This document shows, in pieces, positions 10,273 to 22,280 of a stretch of DNA of 64,000 nt; the first letter of the stretch is position 1; every line of letters begins with the position of its first letter. Position numbers and translations under genes: made by a program. The notes below the pieces were generated by a model. That model had not been told where the DNA came from. It did no database searches and saw nothing but the letters and a program-made list of their open reading frames with translations. The DNA comes from Protea cynaroides (taxonomy: Eukaryota; Streptophyta; Magnoliopsida; Proteales; Proteaceae), in assembly GCA_028583415.1 (NCBI GenBank), contig CM053265.1, positions 38,583,597-38,647,596 on the forward strand, in the 5' to 3' direction.

Positions 10273-11544
10273 TCATATGTGAGAGAAATAAGAGGGACAA
10301 TCATGGGGTAGGGGCCTAGGAGGGTTAGGGTCTGCTATATCATAGTCTCGCTCGTAAGCGACCCTGAGCCAGTGCACCTGATCCTGTGTGACTCTGAGAC
10401 TGCGAGCCAACTGCGCCAAGTCACGGCTCATCTCACGCTGAGTGTCCCTGATCTCCATAATCATACCCATCATGGTGTCGGATGAAGGCTGAGATGGTCC
10501 AGCTGTAGAGGTAGACGGTGGTGTTGCAGGTGTAGGCTGTGGGACAGGCACTGGTGCTTCCCCAGCCATATCATCATCATCACCCCCAGCCTCTGCCACA
10601 TAGGCTGCATTGGCTGCTGCTGATGTTGCTGCTGTTGCGGCTGCTACCCTCCCGAGTGGGCGAGGGCGAGCCTCCAACTCGTCATCGCTAACGGGCAGAT
10701 CGACCATCTGCATCCTCTGAATAGCCTCCCAGTCAATGTCGGAGGTCATAGTATCCTCAACTGTCACCTCGCCACTCATGCTCACACCCAGGCGACGTAG
10801 CAGGAAGGTAATGAGACAACCGTAGGGAAGGTTACTGGCCTGATCGGCCAGGGTCGCCTGATGCATGGTCCTGATGATGAGGTAAGGGAGAGAGACCCGC
10901 TCCCCGGTGCAAATGCAGTAAGTGATGTACTGAGTGAGCTGGGATAACTCACTGTAATGGCCGCTCTGGGGCACGATGTTGTGCTGAATGATGCGACTAT
11001 ATACCCAAGGTGCAGGTCTCAAGCTAGCCGCCTTCATAGGAGCTCCAGGGTTTAGTATCTGATCTGCTATCTCTCAGCGCAGATCCTCAGTCAGATAGCC
11101 CTTCGCTTTTCGAGGGCAATACACTAGATCTCCATCATTAGGAACCCCTAGAAGGTCGGCCAGCTGGTGGGTGTTGAATGAGATAGGTACACCCCTGACA
11201 TAGCTGGTGATGCGCAAATCCCTACCCTGGTTGGGATCGTTAACATCCCCATGCAACTCCAGGTTAGCATAGAAATGCTTAACCAGATTGGGACGGGTGG
11301 TATCAGTGTAAGATATTACCGATACCCACCCAAGCGCGTCGAAAGTGGCTCGCACATCGAACCTCTCCAGCTGATCCAAGTTAATCCGGCGCTCGGATTC
11401 TATGTTCTTGTTATCAAATCACGGGAATCGAACCTGTGCTTCCATAGAATGAAACCAGTGCTCGTCAAATTAGGGAACTGGTGGCTGGGGAGCACGTGAG
11501 CTCGAGCCATGAGGACGTTTCCAAAGAGCACGTCAGGGAGCCAT
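10273..11544 (-). pseudogene. TE3 antisense accessory gene, broken
   Basis: This is the same protein family as 1094-2338 and 35552-36859, again antisense to gag-pol. The ATG (11542-11544) follows a 5' intron spanning 11988 to 11551 on the minus strand (GTAGGT...TTTTGCAG). Breaks: TGA at codon 4 (11533-11535; TE1 has CGA), TGA at 11074-11076, and a frameshift near the C-terminus that replaces the usual end. Between them the frame is open, with the conserved domain, Pro/Ala linker and C-terminal helix. Confidence 0.75.
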
Positions 11545-12444
11545 TTTTAACTGCAAAACTAAGGGGAATAAGAAGAAAATGTTAGAAAATTTTTGAAATT
11601 TTGGCAGCATAACGACAATAATTGGGAAAAAGCCTCAAACTCACCTACAAACATGGGGAGGAGGACTTACGTAACCCCCACACTCTTCCACAAGTTAATC
11701 ACAGACAAATACCACAAGAAATTTCAAGAATTTGAGAAAATTAAGAAAAATTAGAAAATTTTAAGAAAACCTAGGTCAAAAAGTGAAAAATTCGATTTTT
11801 TATCAAACCTTTCGGTGGAAGTCCAAATAGGTTGAGGGCTTTTGCTCTTAGGGGTCCCTAAACCCTTTCTAAGCCGAAGGAAAAGAGTTCCTACGGTTAG
11901 AATCTCTCAATCGATGAAAAACCTAAAATTCTACATATAGACGATATGAAAAATTTGCAAAAACATGAGTGAGAGGGAAGAGACCTACCTGGAGACGATG
12001 TTCTAAGCTTTGAACGGAAGGAATCGGCTTCTAAGGTCACCGGCCAGACTATAGAAACTCGGAATGGCAGAGAGGAATCGCCACCGGAGAGAAAAGAGAA
12101 AGAAAAGTGAGAAAAATTCTCACTTTTCGCGATTTTAAAGCCCTTTTTGGGCATACCGGTCGACCGGTACCCCAAAGGGACTGCGACCGCTATGTCTCGG
12201 TCAGAATTTTCATTCTGACCGGTCGACTATACCGGTCGTAGCTCTGTCTACAGAGTGTCGACCGGTATGTTGCGACCGGTCAACACCTGAAGAACCAGAA
12301 AAATCCCAGAAAATTTCAAAATTTTGTAGATTTAATTACTCCTTTTTATGACTGTTTCGCCTTATATTCTTCAAGACTAACACCATTATTGTTTCATTCC
12401 CATGTGTTATGTCTTCTTCTCAGATTCAAACAGAATAGTCTGAG
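11545..12444. promoter_or_regulatory. TE3 divergent region: antisense-gene intron, motif array, gag acceptor
   Basis: From left to right: the antisense gene's intron (11551-11988), its non-coding exon 1, an array of ATACCGGTCG / CGACCGGTAT (12150-12286, including the palindrome ACCGGTCGACCGGT), and an acceptor CTTCTTCTCAG ending at 12423, followed by the gag ATG 21 nt later. A bidirectional promoter is inferred from the divergent genes. Confidence 0.5.
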
Positions 12445-13726
12445 ATGGTGGGCGAAAACGGTCGTAGGGGTCGGAAGCGTCACTAGGCTAGGATGCGCCT
12501 CGAGGAAGAAGAACAGGTTGAACAAGGCCATGTTAGAGAGCCAAGCCAGGAAGTTGAGGAGGAACAGGTTCCAGAAGTAACAACAAATTTGCCTGGCCCA
12601 CCTCACAGGAATTCAGAGACCATTGTTACAAACTTGGTCTATCAGATGCAAGCTCAGCAGAAAGAATTCCTGAGCAAGATACTGAAGATGTTCAGGCCAC
12701 CGGGTTCTGTTCCCACTAGAGGTACGCCTGAGTCTGGAGAGAAAAATACTTCACAGCCGATGCAGGGTAGCCCAAGGCCGATGGACCAAGCACAGAATGT
12801 ACCACCACCGCACCAGTTTCCGTCGCCTTCGATGTACCTGGGAGCCTATCCGTATCCACCACCATGGTACGGAATGAACACTCAGGGACAGCATGATCTG
12901 AGCAGAGCGGTGGATAGATTCCTGAAGTTGAAGCCTTCATCGTTCACCGGTAAGGCAGGGAGACCATTGTGGCCAGCACAGTGGGTTACAGAGATGGAGA
13001 AAAACTTTCGACTGATGACATGTACAGAGGAGGAAAAGGTCTTATTTGCCACTCATATGCTGAAAGAAGACGCAAATGCTTGGTGGAATTCTACACGGGC
13101 ATATCTGGAGACGAAGCATACGCAGGTGGATTGGGAAGTGTTCAAGGTTGCCTTCTTCGATAAGTGTTTTCCAAAGAGCTTCAGAGATCAGATGGAGAAG
13201 GAGTTCCTTAATTTGCAATAGTCTCAATTGACTGTGGATGCTTACCAGCAGAGGTACGAAGAGTTATTTTTCTTCGCACCGGCAAGTATGCAAGAGGAAG
13301 AGACCAAGACACGTAGGTTCACCATGGGACTATGTGGAAGCATCAGGGAGCACATATTGGGTCTGGACAAGAAAATATATAATGAGGCTATGCAGGTTGC
13401 GAGGGTGATAGAGTCCAGTCAGAGGGACAGCTTCTTCCCTCAGAACAGGGGAGTGAGGAGACCCGCTATTGAGAGTTCGGGTGGCGGTAACAATAGACCC
13501 TTCCGCCCATACAGGGCTCAGACCGCTACAGTACCTGCTAGAAACAATACGGCACCACCTGTGCCACAGAATTCCGGATTTAACCCGAATATCAAATGTT
13601 TCAACTGTCAGCAAGTGGGTCATATTGCAAGGACCTGCACTCTACCTAGGAAGCAACCTCCCCAACAAGGAAAAGTTTATGCGGTCACCACTGAAGAGGC
13701 AGCCGCATCACCTGATGTGGTCACTA
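12445..13726 (+). pseudogene. TE3 gag, broken
   Basis: Gag starts at ATG 12445 (MVGENGRRGRKRH) and ends with zinc knuckle CFNCQQVGHIARTC (near 13600-13640) and the Ala-rich segment EEAAASPDVVT. Two in-frame TAG codons replace CAG: 12484-12486 (TE1 has CAG) and 13219-13221 (TE4 has CAG). No frameshift is seen. It is followed directly by the gag/protease intron. Confidence 0.85.
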
Positions 13727-13810
13727 GTATGACTCTATCCCTTACTATTTGGCTTATCATTTTCATTGTGTGTATGCGCATGTAGAACTAAGGGATAATA
13801 AAAATTTCAG
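13727..13810 (+). other. TE3 intron between gag and protease (84 nt)
   Basis: It begins GTATGA and ends TTTCAG, at the same codon as in TE2, TE4 and TE5. Unspliced RNA would end Gag at the TAG 13783-13785. Confidence 0.7.
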
Positions 13811-14760
13811 GAATTGTAAATTAGCTGGTATACCTGCCAGAGTACTATTTGACTCTGGGGCCACGCACTCCTTTGTTTCTATTTCCTTTGGGAAGCGAAT
13901 GGAGTTATCAATTAAGCACTTGAACCCAAGCATGATAGTTCGCTCCCCACTAGGAGTCGAAGTGGCTTTTACTGAATATTATGGACCATGAACTGTATGT
14001 ATTGAGGGCCGAGACTTAGAAGCAAGTCTGGTGCTACTCGAGATGGCAGACTTTGATGTCATCTTGGGAATGGATTGGCTAGGCCACCATTCAGCTATCC
14101 TATTATGTGGTGAAAGGAAGCTTTTGCTTACAGACAAAAAGGGAAAGGAGTATAGCTTCACTGGGATCAAGTTATCTAGGAAGCGGAAGCTGATTCTCTC
14201 CGCCCTAAAAGCTAAGAGATGCTTAGAGAAGGGGGGAGTGGGGTATCTTGTATCTGTAGTCGACATCACTGCGGAGGTGCCAAAGATGGAGGATATAGAG
14301 GTGGTGCGAGAGTTCCCAGATGTATTTCCAGAGGAGCTTCCAGGTCTACCATCGGACAGGGCTACAGAGTTTGTAATAGACCTTATGCCAGGTTCGGCGC
14401 CGGTGTCCAAAGCACCATACAGGATGGCCCCTACCGAGTTAAAGGAGTTGAAGACCCAATTACAAGAATTGTTAGATAAGGGTTTCATACGACCTAGCAT
14501 ATCGCCTTGGGGAGCACCTGTATTATTTGTCAAGAAGAAAGACGAAAGTGTAAGACTATGCATTGACTACCGTGAACTGAACAAGTTGACGATCAAGAAT
14601 CGGTATCCTTTGCCTAGAATCGATGATCTGTTCGATCAATTGCAGGGTGCAAAGGTGTTCTCGAAGATTGATCTCTGATCGGGGTATCACCAACTGAAGA
14701 TCAAGGCTGGAGATATTCCGAAGACTGCTTTCAGGACGAGGTATGGGCATTATGAGTTTA
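13811..14760 (+). pseudogene. TE3 protease and partial reverse transcriptase, truncated
   Basis: The frame has protease motif LFDSGATHSF, ILGMDWL, and RT up to RTRYGHYEF, where it stops at the TE4 junction. Breaks: a one-base deletion near 13825, TGA at 13989-13991, and TGA at 14676-14678 (CGA in TE4). The catalytic FIDD box, RNaseH, integrase and chromodomain are absent. Confidence 0.85.
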
Positions 14761-14763
14761 TCA

Positions 14764-17700
14764 TATGGTCCCACATACCTGGGGCATAGCTTCCCCTTCT
14801 CCCCTTCTTACCAAACCGTTTTAGACCTCGCACCGGTGACACCTTCAAGAATACTTTGTCACCCACTGCAAACTCCAGATCTCGACGCCGATTATCCGCA
14901 TAATGCTTCTGTCGAACTTGAGCTGTCTTTACTCTCTCTTTGATCTGATCAATCACTCGGCAAGTTTCTTCAACAAACTCTGGTCCTACAATTCTTCTTT
15001 CCCCCACTTCATTCCATAACAGAGGTGTACGACACTTCTTCCCATAGAGTTCTTCATATGGGGCCATCTGAATTGTAGCCTGATAACTGTTGTTGTAAGC
15101 AAACTCGATAAGTGATAGCTTCTCATCCCAAGCTCCTTTGAAATCTAATGCACAAGCTCGGAGCATATCTTCCAAAATTTGAATAGTTCGCTCTGACTGT
15201 CCGTCCGTCTGAGGGTGAAAAGCTGTACTGAACTTCAACTTGGTTCCCATAGCTTTCTGTAATCCTTCCCAGAACTTTGATGTAAAACGGGAATCTCTGT
15301 CAGATACTATACTCTTTGGAACGCCATGAAGTCTGACTATATTATCAACATATAACTTGGCCAGCTTCTCCATGGTATACTGAGGTCTGACCGCAATAAA
15401 TCGAGCTGTCTTGGTGAGCCGATCCACTATAACCCAAACTGCATCTACTGACCTTGGTGTCAAAGGTAAGCCAGTGACGAAATCCATAGTAATACAATCC
15501 CACTTCCATGCAGGTTGCCGGTAATGGCTGTAGTAAACCTGCGGGTCTCTGCCTTTCTGCTTTAACTTGTTGACAATTCAGACACTGGAACACGAAGCGA
15601 GCTATATCAGCTTTCATACCCCTCCACCAATATAGTCTTCTTAAATCATGGTACATCTTGGTACTTCCTGGATGTACCGAATATGGAGTGTAATGAGCTT
15701 CAGTCATAACTCGATCTCTGATATCGCAGTCTTCGCTCTCAGGTATACATAACCGTCCACGATACTTGAGTACCTTGTCTGAATCCAAGGTAAAGTCAGG
15801 ATTGCACGTACCCTTCTCTAAGTCTTCCTGCACTGTCTTGAGATATGGATCCTGTAGGATTGCTACCTTGACTTCATCAATTAGACCTGGTGAGATCTTC
15901 AATGCGGCGAACATCATAGTGAACTTATGAATCAAGCCTTGCTCGACTGGATCTTCTGCAGTTTCGATAATATGTTCTTCATCAATTTCCATTGAACTCG
16001 AGGCTGCAGCACACAATGCAGCATTTGCACTTGGTCCTGCCTCAGGTTTCGATGCCCACTTTCTGCTTAAGGCGTCAGCCACCACATTTGCTTTACCTGG
16101 ATGGTACTGGATGTCGCAATCATAATCTTTTAACAATTCCAGCCATCTCCTCTGTCTCATATTCGGATCCTTCTGAGTGAAGAGATAAGTTAAGCTCTTG
16201 TGATCTGACTTGATCTGAAACTTCTCGCCGTACAAGTAGTGTCTCCAAGTCTTGATTGCATGTATAACCGCTGCTAGCTCCAAGTCATGCATAGGATAGT
16301 TCTTCTCATGCTCTTTTAACTGTCTTGATGCGTAAGCAATCACCTGTTCTCCTTGCATCAATACACACCCAATTCCCAACCCTGAAGCATCCGTATATAA
16401 AGTAAACGGTACGCTTGGTTCTGGGATGGTCAAGATAGGTGCAGAGACTAGTCTTGACTTCAAAGTCTGAAAGCACTTCTCGCACTCCTCTGTCCATATG
16501 AATTTCTCTCCCTTCTTGGTCAATCTGGTGAGTGGAACAGCGATCCTGGAGTAATCTTCCACGAATCTTCTATAATAACCAGCTAACCCAAGGAAACTAC
16601 GAATCTCCGCAACAGATTTTGGTGCTTCCCATCCTACTATAGCAGCTATCTTACTTGGATCAACCTTGATACCGGCTTCAGATACAACATGGCCCAAGAA
16701 GGCCACTTCCTTCAGCCAAAACTCACACTTCTTGAACTTTGCATAAAGCTTCAAATCTCTCAGCCGTTGTAGGGCTGCCCTCAAATGCGCTGTATGAGTC
16801 TCCATGTCCTTAGAGTAAACATTGTCATTCAATACATAAAGTCATCGATGAATACGATGACCGAAGTGTCCAACATATCATGAAACACTCGGTTCATCAG
16901 TTCCATAAACGACGTTGGAGCATTGGTCAACCCGAAAGACATCACTAGAAACTCATAATGCCCATACCTCGTCCTGAAAGCAGTCTTCGGAATATCTCCG
17001 GCCTTGATCTTCAATTGGTGATACCCCGATCGGAGATCGATCTTCGAGAAAACCTTTGCACCCTGTAGCTGATCGAACAGATCATCAATCCTAGGCAAAG
17101 GATATCGATTCTTGATCGTCAACTTGTTCAGCTCACGGTAGTCAATCCATAGCCGTACACTTCCATCCTTCTTCTTGACGAATAATACAGGTGCTCCCCA
17201 AGGCGATATACTAGGTCGTATGAAGCCCTTATCCAGCAATTCTTGTAATTGGGTCTTCAACTCCTTTAACTCGGTCGGGGCCATCCTGTATGGTGCTTTA
17301 GACACCGGCGCCGAACCTGGCATAAGGTCTATCACAAATTCTATAGCCCTGTCTGGTGGTAAACCTGGAAGCTCCTCTGGAAACACATCTGGGAACTCCC
17401 GAACCACATCTATATCTTCCATCTTGAGTGACTCCGTCGTGAGATCGACTACAGATACGAGATAACCCACTCCCCCTTTCTCCAAGCATCTCTTAGTTTT
17501 TAGGGCGGAGAGGATCAGCTTCCGCTTCCTAGATAGCTTAATCCCAACGAAACTATATTCCCTTCCCTCTTTGTCAGTAAGCACAAGCTTCCTTTCACCA
17601 CATAAAAGGACGGCCGAATGATGGCCTAGCCAATCCATCCCCAAAATGACATCAAAGCCTGCCATCTCAAGTATTACTAGGCTTGCTTCTAAGTCTCGGC

Positions 17701-17898
17701 CCTCAATACATACAATACATGGTCCATAATATTCGGTCAAAGCCACTTCAACTCCTAGTGGAGAGCGAACTATCAAGCTTGGGTTCAAATGCTTGATTGG
17801 TAACTCCATTCGCTTCCCAAAAGAAATAGAAACAAAGGAGTGCGTGGCCCCAGAGTCAAATAATACTCTGGCGGGTAAACCAGCTACATTTACAATCC
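14764..17898 (-). pseudogene. TE4 pol (protease, RT, RNaseH, integrase), frameshifted
   Basis: In order: protease (ILGMDWLGHHS), RT (KIDLRSGYHQL, FIDD), RNaseH (FTLYTDASG), integrase zinc motif (FQCLNCQQVKA), DDE core (SDRDSRFTSKFW, HPQTDGQSERT), then the start of the GPY region. Breaks: an insertion of about 14 bases right after FIDD (near 16830), a one-base insertion near 15515, and an eight-base duplication near 14795. These produce three reading-frame segments (17809-16829, 16832-15345, 15487-14750). Confidence 0.85.
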
Positions 17899-17976
17899 CT
17901 GGAATATATTGCCCCTTAGTTCTACATGCTCATGCAACTGAAAGAATAAACCAAATAGTAAGGGATAGAGTCGTAC
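17899..17976 (-). other. TE4 intron between gag and protease (78 nt)
   Basis: On the minus strand GTACGA...TTCCAG. Splicing joins VVTG to IVNVAGLPARV in frame. The retained intron reads TTLSLTIWFILSVA then stop. Confidence 0.7.
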
Positions 17977-18766
17977 CAGTTACCACATCAGGTGATGCGG
18001 CTGCCTCTTCAGTGGTGACCGCATACACTTTTCCTTGCTGGGGAGCTTGCTTCTTAGGTAGAGTGCAGTTCCTTACAACATGTCCCAACTGCTGACAGTT
18101 ATAACATTTGATATTTGGGTTGTGTCCAGCGAACTGTGGCACAGGTGGTGCCGGGTTGTTTCTCACAGGTGCTGTAGCGGTCTGTGCCCTGTATGGGCGG
18201 AAGGGTCTAGTATTACCGCCACCCGAGCTCTCACTAACAGATCTCTTCACTCCCCTGTTCTGAGCGAAGAAGCTGTCCCTCTGACTGGACTCTATCACCC
18301 TCGCAACCTGCACAGCCTTGTTGTAAATCTTCTTGTCCAGACCCAAGATATGCTCTCTGATGCTTCCACGTAGTCCCATAGTGAACCTACGTGTCTTGGT
18401 CTCTTCCTCTTGCATACTTGCCGGTGCGAAGAAGAATAACTCTTCATACCTCTACTGATAAGCATCTACGGTTGACTGAGACTGCTGCAGATTGAGAAAC
18501 TCTCTCTCCATTTGATCCTTGAAACTCTTTGGAAAATACTTGTCGAAGAAAGCAGCTTTAAACACTTCCCAATCAACCAGTGTATACTTGGTTTCCAGAT
18601 ATGTCCGAGTAGAATTCCACCAAGCATTTGCATCTTCCTTCAACATATGAGTGGCAAATAATACTTTTTCCCCCTCAGTACAAGTCATCAATCGGAAGTT
18701 CTTTTCCATCTCTGCAACCCACTGTGCTGGCCACAATGGTCTCCCTGTCTTACCTGTGAATGTAGG
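17977..18766 (-). pseudogene. TE4 gag, N-terminally deleted
   Basis: Gag begins abruptly inside the core (near FTGKTGRPLWPAQW) because a deletion has removed its N-terminus, the divergent promoter and most of the antisense gene. The zinc knuckle is CYNCQQLGHVVRNC. TAG at 18452-18454 replaces CAG. The junction shows GGGG/TGATG microhomology. Confidence 0.8.
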
Positions 18767-19040
18767 GGGTGATGATGGGGATAGCGATGGTAGGGCGGAG
18801 GATGTACCAGTGCCAGCACCACAGCCTACACATGCAACGGGACCATCTCAGCCTCCTCCCGACACCGTGATGGGTATGTTCACGGAGATCGGGGATGCTC
18901 GGCGTGAGATGAGCCGTGACTTGGGGCACTTGGCTCACAGCCTCAGAGTCACTCAGGATTAGGTGCACTGGCTTAGGGTCGCATACGAGCAGGATTATGA
19001 CATAGCAGACCCTATTCCTCCTAAGCCCCCTACCCCATGA
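18767..19040 (+). pseudogene. TE4 antisense accessory gene, C-terminal remnant
   Basis: The surviving part is the acidic linker and C-terminal helix (TEIGDARREMSRDLGHL) ending PTP-stop at 19038-19040, as in TE1. TAG at 18960-18962 replaces the CAG of TE1. Orientation relative to TE4 is again antisense. Confidence 0.75.
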
Positions 19041-19351
19041 TTTTTCTTTCACTTACTCATGACTGTTTTACATATAATAGGGTAACTGTCCGGTTTGTGG
19101 ACCGTACCCTGTAGCACTATATCATTTGCTACAATTCCCTTGTTTAATGAAAATTTTCATGGTTTTTCCTAACTAGTGTATGTGCACATGTTAAGTTTCA
19201 TATTTAACATAGTATATTATTCTCTTTCTTAGTCCGTCTCAGGTATCAAATAATGCTTAAGGTGCGTTTGTATTAAGATTTTTAATTTTCTCCTAACTCA
19301 GTTCATCGACTCAGTTAAGTGCAACATGGTTTGTTGGAACAGAGCCCGAGA

Positions 19352-19363
19352 GCTTTGATACCA
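19352..19363 (-). other. TE4 primer-binding site (one mismatch)
   Basis: The minus strand reads TGGTATCAAAGC, one change from the initiator Met-tRNA site of the other copies, three bases inside the LTR. Confidence 0.8.
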
Positions 19364-19366
19364 AGT

Positions 19367-21702
19367 TATCACACCCCAATTCTGATCCAACCAGAATGGT
19401 GTGAGTGAACCGTCATTGAACCAACGGTTCACACCAGGATCTCGAATAGGTCATGTCCACTCATATAAACCATTACACATAACCACAATCAGAATATAAA
19501 TATACAGCGGAAGACTTTAAATAGAATGAACTGAGTATCTATTGATAATTTAAATAAATATTCCATTATCCAAATTTAAACACATAAAATAAATATCTTT
19601 TACATCCCTTTAATATCAAATGAAAATAACTGAAACGACTAAATAAAAATCCATCACAAGTACACACAGAAAGGGCACTCGCATGAAGCATCATGCTCGT
19701 CCTCCCCTGCTTGTACATCCAGAGCAGCCACACCACCGTACGCCGGAGCGTTCACGTAGTCGTCCACAGTGTAACCTGCATCAATATCTAAAAACATGTA
19801 TATATACAAGGGGTGAGCTACCAACACAGCTCAGTAAGACAATCAGACAGTTTCACAAGATTATGCATGAGTAACAATCAATTTTATGTTGTGGTCTGGT
19901 TTTAAGTTTGCAATGTGCTATAGAAAGGTTTGGTGGCCCCCGCACCTCTATACACGAGTGTGTGGCACCTCATGGATCACACCCTCATTGGCCCACATGC
20001 ACCCACCATGGAATAGAGATAGAGCTAAGATACCCACGTACCTCCCCTGATACTCTACCCATACCAGTACCTAAGCCCCTACTGGCCAGGGCTCGCAAAC
20101 TGGGCTCGCAACTAACCAATCCTATATGTCATCAATGTATGCTCTATCCCAGCACAGCCGTCTACGGCATAGAGATAGAGCTAAGGCATTCCCACACCTC
20201 CCCTGATACCCTATCCGCAACTAACACACTAGGATAGAAACAATACGCAGGTAGACCCTATCCCAACATAACTCCCTACGGCATAGAGATAGAACTAAAG
20301 CATCGTGGACAAGCCAGCGTCGACTCGGAATCCTCAGTACCACATAACAATGGCCGGGACAACATCAATATCGGAGACCACCATACCACGACCTTCCCCT
20401 GATACCCCACCCGTACTAAGCATGTTAAGACAGAATACTACAAAAGGTGCTAGTGTGAAGAGCGATCCCAGGCCCATGCCCCACACCACACACCAACGAA
20501 AATAATCACATGCCTAACAATCACATCCTATCAATGCATGAACAGTAATAATAACTGAAAGTAAAGGATGGCATGTGAATATGCACAAACATCACATCAT
20601 AGATATTCAATGATTAACAACGATTTACTGTCCATTAATTATTAGGTTTAGGTCAGATTCCCTTACTTGACGCTCGTTCGATAACTTGCTCCACGTCGTA
20701 AGGTCCAAACGATATGTCACAAAGTCCTACAATATTATTAGGGTTTCATTAAAATTACATTCTTAGAGTCTCATGTTGATCGGAAACCAACAGGGTTACA
20801 AATACCCTCACAGAGCTGACCGGTGGCATATACCGGTCGCAGCTCTGTGGGAAAGACTGGCGACTGGTATGGTCAGCCGGTCCCCACAGATAACCTCTCG
20901 AGAGGTAGCGGTCGCAACAAACCGGTCGCACTATGTGCAACCGGTATAGTCGACCGGTATGTCTCCGGAAGACCATACATGGGTTTTTCGACTGCCGACG
21001 ATCACCCTCCATGGATTTTCAGGGTTTCTCCTATCCATACTAAGTCTAGGCTTTGAGTTAGAGTTATCCCCAACTCATTCAAGTCTCGTTTCGATGAATA
21101 TCATCTCGAAACTCAAATCTAGGGTTTGACGGCAACTTAGGGTTTATTGGCCAATTTAGGGTTTTAGATCAATACCTACTTTGCATGGTATTGATCCACC
21201 CACACAACTAACATAGGATAAGAAGATGGATTCAAGCACTTACCGTTGACTGGCGTAATGAGAGCTTCGTCGAACGGTAATGACGGCACCTCCTTCTTCT
21301 TCCCAGCCCCTTCTCCTTTCCAACCTCTTTCTCTTCTCTAGGGTTTGTGAGAGACAACGGAAAGGATTTGAGGAGGCTTAAGGGTGTATTTATAGGCTAG
21401 AAATAGGGTTTAGTAACCCTACTAGGATTAGGAAACTTCTAGGATTCAAAATCAAGAAAGCGGGACCCGCAGAGACCAATTTCCAGATTCCCGCACATAG
21501 CTGTGCAGGCCATACCGGTCGACCGGTACCAAGACCGGTACCATCGACCGGTATACCTAAAATCAGGTATAATTGGTCGACTTCGGTTCGATTTTGTACC
21601 TGTTTGTTATCCGCTTGCCCCGTTTGGCCCAGTGATGATCGGAAAACCTGTCATGACACAAAACCAAGGTTTAAACCGGGTTTTCAGAGTGCGGGTCTTA
21701 CA
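19367..21702 (-). repeat. TE4 5' LTR (2336 bp)
   Basis: On the minus strand it starts TGTAAGACCC and ends GTGTGATA (A for the usual C). TATA box 21387-21394. Exon 2 is 20667-20726 (60 nt); exon 3 starts at 19787. Motif arrays lie in U3 (21511-21556) and intron 1 (20818-20964). It is closely similar to the TE1 LTR. Confidence 0.9.
19654..19787 (-). CDS. TE4 LTR exon 3, Cys-rich frame
   Basis: 134 nt, intact: DIDAGYTVDDY ... HDASCECPFCVYL then stop. See the TE1 copy (2961-3094). Confidence 0.45.
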
Positions 21703-22280
21703 AAAACTATTCTAATGAAACCCTAATAATATTGTAGGACTTTGTGATTTTTCGTTTGGATCTTGCGACATGGAGCAAGCTAACAAATGAGCGTCAGGTA
21801 AGGGAATCTGACCTCAACCTAATAATTAATGGACAGTAAGTCGATGTTAATCACCTGATTATATATGACGTGATGTTTGTGCATATTCACATGCCATCCT
21901 TTACTTTCAGTTATTATTATTGTTCATGCATTGATAGGATGTGATTGTCATGCATGTGATTGTTTTCGTTAGTGTGTGGAGTAGGGCATGGGCCTGGGAT
22001 CGCTCCTCACACTAGCACCTTTGTAGTATTCTGTCTTAACATGCTTGGTACGGGTGGGGCATCAGGGAAAGGTCGTGGTACGGTGGTCTCCGATGTTGAT
22101 GCTGGTCTGGCCATGGTTATGTGGCATTGTGGTCTCCGAGGTCGACGTTGGCTTGTCCACGATGCTTTAGCTCTATCTCTATGTCGTAGGGAGTTATGTT
22201 GGGATAGGGTCTACCTGCGTATTGTTTATATCCTAGTGGGTTAGTTGCGGATAGGGCATCATGGGAGGTGTGGGAATGCC
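21703..22280 (+). repeat. TE3 3' LTR, first surviving piece
   Basis: It matches the TE3 5' LTR from about 8645 on, including the 60-nt exon 2 (21738-21797) with its GT donor. It starts at the TE4 LTR border and ends at the TE5 insertion. The last five bases ATGCC (22276-22280) are the TE5 duplication. Confidence 0.88.

Larger units (their letters stand above)
14761..21702 (-). mobile_element. TE4, Tekay/Del-type retrotransposon, 3' truncated, inserted in TE3
   Basis: On the minus strand: 5' LTR 19367-21702, primer site, a short remnant of the antisense gene, gag and pol up to the integrase GPY region at about 14764. There it meets TE3 RT in opposite orientation. The chromodomain, polypurine tract and 3' LTR are lost. 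Its LTR end at 21702 abuts TE3 LTR sequence (AAAACTATTC), the equivalent of 8645 onward, so it inserted in TE3's 3' LTR. Protein differences of roughly 10% from TE3 show it is a separate copy, not an inverted duplicate. Confidence 0.8.

Noticed and set aside
13979..14563. 194-codon minus-strand frame opposite TE3 protease-RT (and similar ones opposite TE2/TE4/TE5)
   Set aside because: A shadow of the RT coding strand; it recurs wherever RT is conserved and has no start or domain of its own.
14750..21702. TE3-TE4 inverted arrangement as a single hairpin or self-integrated element
   Set aside because: TE3 and TE4 proteins differ at many positions and in their mutations, so they are separate copies.
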